DNA of 8,931 nucleotides, taken from NCBI GenBank assembly GCA_045643185.1, contig JAZUKH010000193.1, positions 1 to 8,931 on the forward strand, written 5' to 3'. The DNA comes from RGIG464 sp045643185 (GTDB lineage: Bacteria > Myxococcota_A > Bradymonadia > UBA4248). Positions within the stretch are counted from its first letter, which is position 1, and every line of letters starts with the position of its first letter. Made by a program: the position numbers and the translations under genes. Positions 1 to 5,926 of the stretch are shown here, piece by piece. The notes below the pieces were generated by a model. That model ran no database searches and was not told the origin of the DNA. It worked only from the letters and a program-made list of their open reading frames with translations.

Positions 1-83
1 ATGGGCCTGATCGCTTGGTCATCGGCCCAAACTGGGCGCCGGTTCAAAAGCTGGAATATATTACATTAATATTATTGAGGGGG

Positions 84-101
84 AGGGGAAGGCCTTCCCC
101 T
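84..101. repeat. Perfect 18-bp palindrome
   Basis: AGGGGAAGGCCTTCCCCT reads the same on both strands with no spacer. It abuts the long stem-loop and sits next to an AT-rich stretch (about 50-78). It could be a protein-binding site or an extra hairpin in the trpB 3' region. Positions 1-83 hold no gene I can support. A plus-strand frame open from the window edge to TAA at 67-69 could be the tail of a convergent gene but is too short to judge. Confidence 0.4.
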
Positions 102-181
102 ACGCGGCTATTGGCGCGATTTGTTGCAGAGACGCCAAAACGGCGTCTCTGCAGCAAATCGTTATCGCCAATACGCCGCTA
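101..181. terminator. Long interrupted stem-loop downstream of trpB
   Basis: The core stem pairs 117-136 with 142-161 (20 bp, one mismatch, loop AAAAC). Past a 4-nt bulge (162-165) the stem continues with TATTGGCG (109-116) against CGCCAATA (166-173), and further with GCGGC (104-108) against GCCGC (175-179) around a bulged C. It begins 39 nt after the trpB stop, so it may end trpB transcription or protect the mRNA 3' end. No U-run follows on the minus strand. A repeated intergenic element is the other reading. Confidence 0.5.
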
Positions 182-219
182 CCCCTTCTGCCTACGGCGT
201 GCGCGACGTGGCGAATGGA

Positions 220-1434
220 CTATCTCATGCCGTATTTTTCGATGATGTAGTCCATGTCTTTGTCACCGCGTCCCGAGAGGTTGATCAGGATCGACCCGGT
301 GTTGAGCTGTTTTGCCATTTTGATGGCGTATGCGACCGCGTGGCTGCTTTCGAGTGCGGGAATGATGCCTTCTTTGCGCGAAAGCGTGAAGAAGGCGTCA
401 ATGGCTTCTTCGTCGGTGACGCCGTCGTAATAGACGCGTCCGATGTCGTGCAGCAGGCAATGTTCAGGGCCGGAACCTGGGTAATCGAGGCCGGACGCAA
501 CGGAGTAAACCGGTGCCGGATCGCCGTTTTCGTCTTTGAGCATGATGGTGTTGAAGCCGTGCATGACGCCTTCGCTGCCGAACATGATGGACGCAGCGTG
601 GTCGCCAAGTTTGGTGCTTCGTCCAAGGGGCTCGACGCCATAGAGTTTGACGGTCTCGTCGGTCAAAAAGCCTGAGAAGATGCCCATGGCGTTGGAGCCG
701 CCACCGACGCAGGCCACGACGTGGTCGGGAAGTTCGCCCGTCATGTCGAGGAACTGCTCACGCGCTTCGACACCGATGACGTGCTGGAAATCGCGCACCA
801 TCATGGGGAACGGGTGCGGTCCAAGGACAGAGCCGATGCAGTAGATGGCATCTTTGTATTCGCGACTATAGGCTTCGAAAGCCGCATCGACCGCTTCTTT
901 GAGCGTTTTGAGGCCGTGTTCGACCGGAATGACATGGGCACCGAGGATCTTCATGCGAGCAACGTTCGGCGCCTGTTTGGCAATGTCGACGGAGCCCATG
1001 TAGATATCGCATTCGAGTCCGAAGTAGGCAGCCGCCGTGGCGAGTGCCACGCCGTGTTGACCGGCGCCCGTTTCGGCGATCAGCTTTTTCTTGCCCATGT
1101 ATTTGGCGAGCAGACCTTCACCCATGCAGTGATTGAGTTTGTGGGCGCCCGTGTGGTTCAGATCTTCACGTTTGGCATAAAGTTGAACGCGTCCAAGCAT
1201 GTTGGAAAGACGTTCGAGGTGCGAGATCGGGGTCGGACGACCCTGGAATTCTTTACGAATGCGACGAAGTTCGCTGATGAACTTGGCTGATTTGCAGATC
1301 GTATAATACGCATCTGTAATTTCTTCCATCGCGCGTTTGAGTTTGTCGTCAATGTAACAACCGCCGTACTTGCCAAAATAGCCGTTGATATCTGGGTTGG
1401 TATTTAAATAATTGGGAGTGATCGTTGTATTCAT
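220..1434 (-). CDS. trpB: Tryptophan synthase beta chain
   Basis: This PLP enzyme joins indole and L-serine to give L-tryptophan in the cytoplasm, normally in an alpha2-beta2 complex with TrpA. The 404-aa length is normal for the TrpB1 type. The PLP lysine is Lys99 in HTGAHK (94-99). Other family motifs are AETGAGQHG (120-128, with the catalytic Glu121), GPHPFP (205-210), the phosphate-binding GGGSNA (244-249), GLDYPGSGP (315-323), ESSHA (362-366) and NLSGRGDKD (385-393). All key residues are present, so it should be active. The region after the lysine reads LNHCMGEGLLAK, slightly unlike the common INN-IGQALLAK. No trpA follows within the 219 nt left, and the upstream gene is a universal stress protein, so this copy stands outside a trp operon in the visible DNA. 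The 207-nt leader suggests its own control. Confidence 0.97.
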   Translation of the reverse strand: MNTTITPNYLNTNPDINGYFGKYGGCYIDDKLKRAMEEITDAYYTICKSAKFISELRRIRKEFQGRPTPISHLERLSNMLGRVQLYAKREDLNHTGAHKLNHCMGEGLLAKYMGKKKLIAETGAGQHGVALATAAAYFGLECDIYMGSVDIAKQAPNVARMKILGAHVIPVEHGLKTLKEAVDAAFEAYSREYKDAIYCIGSVLGPHPFPMMVRDFQHVIGVEAREQFLDMTGELPDHVVACVGGGSNAMGIFSGFLTDETVKLYGVEPLGRSTKLGDHAASIMFGSEGVMHGFNTIMLKDENGDPAPVYSVASGLDYPGSGPEHCLLHDIGRVYYDGVTDEEAIDAFFTLSRKEGIIPALESSHAVAYAIKMAKQLNTGSILINLSGRGDKDMDYIIEKYGMR

Positions 1435-1442
1435 AAGTAATT

Positions 1443-1450
1443 ACCTTCTT
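1443..1450 (-). promoter_or_regulatory. Ribosome binding site of trpB
   Basis: AAGAAGGT on the minus strand places AAGG 9 nt before the ATG at 1434 and supports this start. Confidence 0.6.
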
Positions 1451-1460
1451 ATTTTTATGA

Positions 1461-1619
1461 GTCGCTAAAGTTAAAGCCTTATTGTTGCGCTTGATCGCTT
1501 TGCGATCGTGCGCTTGATGAAATCAAAAATAAATGAATTAAAGACAGGCTTAGCGACGCCAACGAAACACGACTTGTTCGGACATATTCGATTTCCAGAG
1601 CTTAAAACGGTCTTTAATT
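1461..1619 (-). promoter_or_regulatory. Structured trpB leader with several inverted repeats
   Basis: Three inverted pairs lie between the universal stress protein gene and trpB. AATTAAAGAC (1536-1545) matches GTCTTTAATT (1610-1619), 10 bp perfect. GTCGCT (1461-1466) plus AAGCCT (1474-1479) match AGGCTT (1546-1551) plus AGCGAC (1552-1557). A local hairpin at 1487-1513 has arms GATCGC/GCGATC with outer GCGC/GCGC. The segment 1546-1557 also holds the stop of the small ORF. A cis-acting control element is plausible. No T-box or known riboswitch is recognised, and no strong promoter was found here. Confidence 0.35.
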
Positions 1620-1639
1620 TGAGGCTTATGATACGTCAT
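1550..1639 (-). CDS. Candidate 29-aa leader peptide or small protein before trpB
   Basis: An ATG 2 nt after the universal stress protein stop opens a 29-codon frame ending at TAA 1550-1552, about 115 nt upstream of trpB. It has two Trp codons (15 and 27, the second two codons before the last sense codon), eight Lys/Arg residues and no known motif. Its 3' end, including the last codons and stop, is complementary to a stretch near the trpB ribosome binding site. That arrangement would fit ribosome-mediated control by tryptophan. Against it: the Trp codons are not adjacent, there is no Shine-Dalgarno at a good distance, and no terminator-type U-run follows. Confidence 0.25.
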   Translation of the reverse strand: MTYHKPQIKDRFKLWKSNMSEQVVFRWRR

Positions 1640-1641
1640 CG

Positions 1642-2628
1642 CTATTTTAGGAATGCCTCGGGAATAATCAGACAGTTTTGGTTGGCATATTCGGTGACGT
1701 TTCGTGCAATTTCACGAATTTCGTTATCGACATTGAGACTGGGTTGAACGGAAGGTAGGACGATAAGGTCTGCCCCGATTTCGTCCGCGACGCGTAGAAC
1801 AGCACTGGCCCGGTTCATGACGGGGGCGTGATGTTTGAACGATAGTTCGCGTGCATGAGGTTCGAAGGCAAAAGGCACGCTGAGTGCCTGAACAGCTTGT
1901 TTGGCACGCACGGTGACGCCTTCGATGGCTTGCTGCGTTTGACGCTCGGTCGGCGCAAAATTGACGTAGTCGCCATAGCGGTCGCAGGCTTTCCAATCGG
2001 CGACGGGTGAGACGATTTCGACGTCACAGCCTTCGTAGCACATGGCAAAAGACACGGCCCATGCCAGCAACTGCGCGGAGAGCGACGGGTCGAGAAATGC
2101 CGCCAGGATCTTGCGGTGACGGCCACGGTGGGTCGGGTCTTTGACGAGGTAGAGAGGAATACGCGTGTAGCCGACGAACGTTGCGGCCATGCTGCCGATG
2201 CAACCGGTCGTGTGCGGCTTGGTGCCGTATGAGCCTGCATACATGATGTCTGCGTTGACTTCGCTCGCGGCGTGAAGGATGGACTTAGCCATGGAGTCAC
2301 GCGAAAAGTCGACTTTGAGACGCATGTGCTCGGCGGCTTCCCCCATCGTGTCACGCAGGTATTTTGCGCCGATCGTTTCGACGCCGCTGCGAAGCTCGTT
2401 CAGAATCTCAACTTCGTCTGAACCGAGGGCTGCGTAGGGAAACAAAATGTCGCGCATCGAGCCGGGCATCTTTTCGAGGGCGTGAAAACACGTCAGCGCG
2501 GCACACGTCGATTCGCTCAATTCGTTTGCGAGCTGAAGTGCGTGCGTTGAGTATGACAGGAAGTCCGTGGCGACAAAAATATTCTGAAGATGATAAAAAT
2601 AAGTTTTTGTATTTTCTGACATGGTCAT
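1642..2628 (-). CDS. Tandem-domain universal stress protein (UspA family)
   Basis: The 328-aa protein contains two Usp domains, about 14-163 and 172-326. The first is typical: strand NIFVATDFS-like start with Asp22 (the usual nucleotide-contacting Asp), then near its end the ATP-binding signature G-2X-G-9X-G-S, visible as Gly132, Gly135, Gly145 and Ser146. The second starts KILAAFLDPS (173-182) and ends with ADLIVLPS (286-293) but lacks the glycine signature, so it is probably a non-binding pseudo-domain. Family members bind ATP or other nucleotides and help cells survive starvation or stress; the exact target here is unknown. There is no signal peptide. The ATG lies 8 nt after the DxDxDG lipoprotein stop with no good Shine-Dalgarno, so it is probably translated by coupling. 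A second Met at residue 3 (ATG 2620-2622) is an alternative start. Confidence 0.92.
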   Translation of the reverse strand: MTMSENTKTYFYHLQNIFVATDFLSYSTHALQLANELSESTCAALTCFHALEKMPGSMRDILFPYAALGSDEVEILNELRSGVETIGAKYLRDTMGEAAEHMRLKVDFSRDSMAKSILHAASEVNADIMYAGSYGTKPHTTGCIGSMAATFVGYTRIPLYLVKDPTHRGRHRKILAAFLDPSLSAQLLAWAVSFAMCYEGCDVEIVSPVADWKACDRYGDYVNFAPTERQTQQAIEGVTVRAKQAVQALSVPFAFEPHARELSFKHHAPVMNRASAVLRVADEIGADLIVLPSVQPSLNVDNEIREIARNVTEYANQNCLIIPEAFLK

Positions 2629-2636
2629 GGAATCAA

Positions 2637-3353
2637 TTAAGTGGGGTCAGCTTCGCCAGCATTGGGCTCATCGTTGTTGGTACTTGGCGCTTTTGGGTCA
2701 TTCTGGCTTGACGAGTCGTCTGGTTTTGACGAGTCGTCTGTTTTTGACGAATCGTCTGTTTTGGGCGCCGTCGTCGTTGCATTCGACACGGTTTCGGTTT
2801 TGTATGGCTCTAGCTCGCCCGGGTGGAAATACTCGATGCTGTCGGTTTTGCCATCGCCGTTCGTGTCGTGATGGATCTCAATGCGTTCGCCGTTTTCGTT
2901 AAAGAATTGAATGCCGTATCGATTGCGTTCAAAGTCGTACGAAAATTCTTTTTTGGTGATATGGCCGTTGGCGTATTGGATCACGACATCGATGACGCCA
3001 TCGTAGTCGAGATCGACTTCGTCGCGAACGTGTTCCCCTTTTTCATAAAACTCAGTAATGTCGTTAATGCCGTCGAAATTGATATCGTAGGTGGCATAAA
3101 CAAGTTCTTCGGCCGTCGTTTCAGACGCCGGTCGAATATAACGAACCTGGTCCATCTTGCCGTCGTTGTTCAAGTCGTATTCGTGCTTTTCGAGGCCTTT
3201 CGTATTGAGCGAAGTCACGGAGAGTTTGCGCGCTTCACTGGCGGCCGTTTCAGCATCCTTGTCGTTATGACAGGCACAAAAAACGACCGACAATGCCAAA
3301 AGCATTGTCAGAAGCGTGTATCGACGTGTGTTGGCGGCGTGAGACCGGGGCAT
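2637..3353 (-). CDS. DxDxDG-repeat (probable Ca2+-binding) lipoprotein
   Basis: The 238-aa product starts MPRSHAANTRRYTLLTML, with a hydrophobic core ending in FCAC (Cys28). The lipobox is imperfect, with Phe at -3, but a secreted lipoprotein is the best reading. The mature part carries calcium-loop-like motifs with acidic or Asn side chains at loop positions 1, 3, 5 and 9: DLNNDGKMD (60-68), DINFDGIND (90-98), DLDYDGVID (114-122) and DTNGDGKTD (163-171). A decayed copy near 140-148 keeps the 23-30 residue period. Each intact loop is followed by an aromatic beta-strand, as in DxDxDG repeat proteins of bacterial surfaces. The C-terminus is a Ser/Asp/Pro/Lys-rich, probably disordered tail with DDSSK repeats. 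I chose the ATG overlapping the WD40 stop (TAATG); in-frame ATGs at 3359 and 3374 would lengthen it by 2 or 7 residues. Ligand binding is inferred from motif shape only. Confidence 0.82.
   Translation of the reverse strand: MPRSHAANTRRYTLLTMLLALSVVFCACHNDKDAETAASEARKLSVTSLNTKGLEKHEYDLNNDGKMDQVRYIRPASETTAEELVYATYDINFDGINDITEFYEKGEHVRDEVDLDYDGVIDVVIQYANGHITKKEFSYDFERNRYGIQFFNENGERIEIHHDTNGDGKTDSIEYFHPGELEPYKTETVSNATTTAPKTDDSSKTDDSSKPDDSSSQNDPKAPSTNNDEPNAGEADPT
2710..2763 (-). repeat. Three tandem 18-bp units coding the DDSSK tail
   Basis: Units at 2710-2727, 2728-2745 and 2746-2763 differ by only one to three bases (core GACGARTCGTCTG on the plus strand). They encode six-residue repeats DDSSK(T/P) in the C-terminal tail of the lipoprotein. 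The number of units could vary between strains by slippage without shifting the frame. Confidence 0.9.
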
Positions 3354-4309
3354 TAGCATTGTTCGATCGTCCAAATTTTGACTTTACCAGCGTTATCACT
3401 GGTTGCGACAACGTCGTTGCGAATGTCGATCGCGCGGACGGCAAATTCATGGTCTTCGATGGTGAACATGGCCTGTTTGGTTTCGGGCTTGTCCCCCGAG
3501 ATATCGAGACCGATCAGTCGGCCATCTTCAAGTCCCAGGATGAGCAGGTTTTTGTCTGCATCAAGCGCCATGGACTGAACCTGTCCAGGGGCACGATAGA
3601 GTTCACCAAGGGCTTTTTCGTTTTCAACGTCCCACAACAGCACGACGCCCGACGCGTCGACGCTCACAAAGCGGTCTTTGGTGATGAACGCGAACGAGAC
3701 CACTTCGTCCTCGTGACACTGGTATTTGTGCACCATGGCGCCATTATCGGCGTTCCACGAACGAATGGACTTGTCTTTGGAGGCAGAAAACAGGAGATGC
3801 GTCTCCGGCTGGAATCGGACACAGGAGATCGGTCCGGAGTGCCATTCGTAGCTGCGCATCGGTTCGCCGTTGACCCAGTATTTGACGCGGGCATCCTGAC
3901 CACCTGTGGCCATGCGGCCTTCGTTGTCACAGGCGATGGCCGTGACCGTCTTGGTGTGGCTCTTGGTCGTCGCTTTGAGGCTCTGGGCATTCATCGTGCG
4001 GGCACTTGCCGAGGTAAAGATGCCGGCCAAGTCGCGCAGGAACGTGCCGTTCTGCATATCCCAGACGCGGAGGCTCTTGTCTTTGCCCGTCGTGATCAGG
4101 TGATCCGTGTCGGGATCCAGCGCCATGGCATATACAAATTCCACATGCTGTTTGAGTTTGCGCACGATTTCGCCGTTTTGCATATCAATGATGTGTGTGA
4201 TGCCATCGCGGTCGCCTGCTGCGCACAGCGAACTGTCTTTGTTCATGGCAACGGCCAGAACTTTCTGGCTTGGCGTCTGGATGTCATATTTTTTATTGAG
4301 TTTGAACAT
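3353..4309 (-). CDS. WD40-repeat beta-propeller protein
   Basis: The 318-aa protein consists almost entirely of WD40 repeats. I count seven, at about 16-47, 57-89, 119-147, 158-189, 200-230, 242-271 and 287-316, enough for one closed seven-bladed propeller. Blades 2, 4 and 5 are the clearest (for example TTGKDKSLRVWD at 73-84 and SASKDKSIRSWN at 175-186). A longer linker (about 91-118, Ser/Thr/Ala-rich) separates blades 2 and 3 and could be a binding loop. There is no signal peptide and no fused domain, so it is probably a cytoplasmic interaction platform with no enzymatic activity of its own. It follows the TPR gene by 29 nt, and its TAA overlaps the next likely ATG by one base (TAATG), the usual sign of coupled translation. 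Partners are unknown; the flanking genes are the obvious candidates. Confidence 0.92.
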   Translation of the reverse strand: MFKLNKKYDIQTPSQKVLAVAMNKDSSLCAAGDRDGITHIIDMQNGEIVRKLKQHVEFVYAMALDPDTDHLITTGKDKSLRVWDMQNGTFLRDLAGIFTSASARTMNAQSLKATTKSHTKTVTAIACDNEGRMATGGQDARVKYWVNGEPMRSYEWHSGPISCVRFQPETHLLFSASKDKSIRSWNADNGAMVHKYQCHEDEVVSFAFITKDRFVSVDASGVVLLWDVENEKALGELYRAPGQVQSMALDADKNLLILGLEDGRLIGLDISGDKPETKQAMFTIEDHEFAVRAIDIRNDVVATSDNAGKVKIWTIEQC

Positions 4310-4319
4310 TTCTATTTAT

Positions 4320-4324
4320 CTCCT
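4320..4324 (-). promoter_or_regulatory. Ribosome binding site of the WD40 gene
   Basis: AGGAG lies 10 nt upstream of the ATG at 4309, inside the 29-nt gap after the TPR gene. The spacing is a little long but acceptable and supports this start. Confidence 0.6.
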
Positions 4325-4338
4325 GAATTATGAAAGAA

Positions 4339-5355
4339 TTAAACTTCTTCTTCTTCCAAACGATCTTTATCAAGTAATTTACGAATGCCTTCGAGATAGG
4401 CCGCAGCAGCCACTTTTTGAGCCTGCACTTCTTCGGTGCTTGCATTCATAACGAATTTTGAGAACCAGGTCTCGGCTTTGGCGAGTTCGTCGTGTCCTTC
4501 TCGTTCCTTGCCGTTTTTAATAAAGTCCTGTGCGATCGAATAATGTGCGACGCCGGCGCCAAAGATGGCAGGCAGAATGTAGTAGGTCGCTCCGCCCTGA
4601 CTGGTCAGGGATTCATAGGCTGCTTCAAAATGCGCCGCAGCTTCTCCAAATTTTCCGCGATCTTGATAGACGTTGGCAAATTCCGTTTCGAGTTCCACGT
4701 CGCCCGGGTTGGCGAGAATGCCGCTCATAAAAACAGCTTCGGCGCTTTCGTAAAAGCCGTAGTTGGCGTATAGGATGCCGAGTTCCTTGAAGGCAACGGC
4801 GGTGCCGAATTTGCCGGTCGTCTTGAGATGTGGATTCTGACGGATCGATGTCTCAAAGGCGATGACGGCGTCTTCAAATTTTGCATTGCCCAAAAAACAG
4901 CGGGCGAGTCTTAAATGGGCTTCGGCATAAGCCGGATCGAGCTCGACGGCTTTCGAGAAGGATTCGGTGCACTTGTGATAGAGTTTTGAACGCGTATCCG
5001 CCAACGTGGCTTCTTTTTCATATTCCTGGGCTTCGTCGTATTCGGCTTTGCCGAGCATGTACCAATACTGCGCGATATTCGGGCGAAGCGAAATGCACTG
5101 GTCCAGGTGAGTCTTGGCATCGCCATAATTCTTCTGCGTCATTTCAAGCTGGGCGAGTCGATACAACGCCTGATCGTTGTTCGGATCTTTGCGAAGTGCC
5201 TCGGTGAAAGCCTGCATGGCAGAAAGCGTGCTGCCTTGTTGGTACAGCTTCATGCCTTTGGCCGTCAGGTTCGTCGACTCAACTTTGGCCAGGTCACAAC
5301 CGGACAAGCAAAGCATCGTCGATAAAATCGCAAAAACAGTGAAAAAACGCTTCAT
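4339..5355 (-). CDS. TPR-repeat lipoprotein
   Basis: The 338-aa protein has a typical lipoprotein signal, MKRFFTVFAILSTMLCLSGC, with lipobox LSGC and lipidated Cys20. Asp at +2 would signal inner-membrane retention under E. coli Lol rules; whether that holds here is unknown. The rest is a TPR solenoid: recognisable helix pairs at about 29-58, 63-92, 97-142 (with an inserted, charged loop near 108-125), 143-176, 186-218 and 222-252. The W/LG-Y-A-F-A-P pattern is clear in several, for example AFTEALRKDPNN and SFSKAVELDPAY. A less regular helical region and an acidic end (EEEEV, encoded by a short GAA-rich run) follow. TPR proteins are scaffolds, so this one probably holds partners at the membrane, perhaps the products of neighbouring genes. 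It is the first gene of a block of four and has its own promoter candidate. Confidence 0.9.
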   Translation of the reverse strand: MKRFFTVFAILSTMLCLSGCDLAKVESTNLTAKGMKLYQQGSTLSAMQAFTEALRKDPNNDQALYRLAQLEMTQKNYGDAKTHLDQCISLRPNIAQYWYMLGKAEYDEAQEYEKEATLADTRSKLYHKCTESFSKAVELDPAYAEAHLRLARCFLGNAKFEDAVIAFETSIRQNPHLKTTGKFGTAVAFKELGILYANYGFYESAEAVFMSGILANPGDVELETEFANVYQDRGKFGEAAAHFEAAYESLTSQGGATYYILPAIFGAGVAHYSIAQDFIKNGKEREGHDELAKAETWFSKFVMNASTEEVQAQKVAAAAYLEGIRKLLDKDRLEEEEV

Positions 5356-5360
5356 GGAAT

Positions 5361-5365
5361 CCTCC
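5361..5365 (-). promoter_or_regulatory. Ribosome binding site of the TPR lipoprotein
   Basis: GGAGG lies 5 nt upstream of the ATG at 5355. It is the strongest Shine-Dalgarno in the window and fixes this start. Confidence 0.75.
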
Positions 5366-5377
5366 GCATTAAGAAGC

Positions 5378-5406
5378 TTTATCCAATCTGTCTATTTTTC
5401 ATTCAA
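5378..5406 (-). promoter_or_regulatory. Candidate promoter for the TPR/WD40 gene block
   Basis: On the minus strand, TTGAAT (5401-5406) and GATAAA (5378-5383) are separated by exactly 17 nt; each matches four of six consensus positions. The start would fall near 5371, giving a short leader that contains the GGAGG ribosome binding site. Three A-tracts spaced about 10 bp apart lie upstream (5424-5448), as in promoters with UP-like or curved DNA. Confidence 0.4.
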
Positions 5407-5423
5407 ACGTAGTAATAGCAACC

Positions 5424-5448
5424 TTTTTTTTGCGATTTTAGCGATTTT
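5424..5448 (-). promoter_or_regulatory. Phased A-tracts upstream of the promoter
   Basis: On the minus strand there are A-tracts at 5445-5448 and 5436-5439 and a run of eight A at 5424-5431, with centres 9-10 bp apart. Two lie inside a tandem 9-bp repeat (GCGATTTT plus A or C, 5432-5449 on the plus strand). In-phase A-tracts bend DNA, and their place just upstream of the -35 candidate fits an UP element or a bent activating region. Confidence 0.35.
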
Positions 5449-5489
5449 CGGTTGTTGCTCAATCGAAGCCAACTGCGTAGGGTAACAAG

Positions 5490-5512
5490 GAAACGCGCGC
5501 GCCGCGCGTTTC
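5490..5512 (-). terminator. GC-rich hairpin at operon end
   Basis: GAAACGCGCG (5490-5499) and CGCGCGTTTC (5503-5512) form a perfect 10-bp stem with a 3-nt loop. The stem overlaps the TGA of the small lipoprotein gene (5511-5513). On the minus strand it is followed by CCTTGTT, a poor U-tract, so termination is probable but not certain. Its place between a stop codon and the next promoter candidate supports the terminator reading. Confidence 0.5.
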
Positions 5513-5900
5513 AACGTACAGGCTCGAAATACGCACCTGTGGTTTCGCTCAACTGGTCAAAAATAGCGTCGATGCGGCTTGCGTTGTCTTGGTCACGGCA
5601 CGCGTTCAGGGCGCGTTCTATGCGTGTTTCGGCCAAAATGAAGTAGCTGCGACATCGAATGCCATCTTCGTGACCGACGGGGCAGCTTTTGTCAAAGTTC
5701 GTGCGTGCTTTTCGCAACTTGTCGGCATGTTGGGCGACGTAGTTTTCGGCATGATCGAGCTTGTCAGCACACGATGTTTTGGCGGTCAGGTCGCTGTGAA
5801 ACGACATCAAGTCAGTGACCAGTGCCGGCAACTCGTCTTCCAGGGTGCAGCCACACGCCATGAAAACGGTCAGGCATAAGAGAAAAAGCCGTTTGCGCAT
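5511..5900 (-). CDS. Small Cys-containing lipoprotein, function unknown
   Basis: The 129-aa product starts MRKRLFLLCLTVFMACGC, a short basic end and a hydrophobic core leading to a lipobox-like ACGC. The lipidated residue is probably Cys18 (-1 Gly). The lipobox is imperfect, with Ala at -3. The mature part is helical and charged and has four Cys (44, 73, 83, 101), enough for two disulfides in an oxidising envelope. I do not recognise a family. The frame stays open to an ATG at 5999, but that start lies inside the metallophosphoesterase gene, spans the stem-loop and would bury the signal peptide. ATG at 5912 (four residues longer) is the other reasonable start. No start has a clear Shine-Dalgarno. 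It lies 67 nt after the metallophosphoesterase and may be co-transcribed with it. A hairpin sits on its stop codon. Confidence 0.72.
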   Translation of the reverse strand: MRKRLFLLCLTVFMACGCTLEDELPALVTDLMSFHSDLTAKTSCADKLDHAENYVAQHADKLRKARTNFDKSCPVGHEDGIRCRSYFILAETRIERALNACRDQDNASRIDAIFDQLSETTGAYFEPVR

Positions 5901-5926
5901 CACAAAACTCATTGAAGAAAGTGGCG

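Noticed and set aside
36..60. GGTTCAAA stretch resembling a tRNA T-arm
   Set aside because: No acceptor, anticodon or D-arm can be built around it and no CCA end is present.
1..69. Plus-strand frame open from the window edge to TAA at 67-69, possible end of a convergent gene
   Set aside because: Only 22 residues are visible, with no recognisable motif; it cannot be told from chance.
77..92. G-rich stretch that might form a G-quadruplex
   Set aside because: Only two good G-runs and one GG are present; four runs of three or more are needed.
121..1290. Plus-strand open frames opposite trpB
   Set aside because: They mirror the codon pattern of trpB, whose catalytic motifs are all in the minus frame; no family resemblance was seen in the plus frames.
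1435..1641. T-box or known tryptophan riboswitch-type leader
   Set aside because: No T-box sequence, specifier-loop arrangement or terminator with a U-run was recognised; only generic inverted repeats are present.
3293..4333. Long plus-strand open frame (346 codons) opposite the WD40 gene
   Set aside because: It is antisense to a clear seven-repeat WD40 protein with a good ribosome binding site. Its translation has no recognisable domain, so it is a shadow frame.
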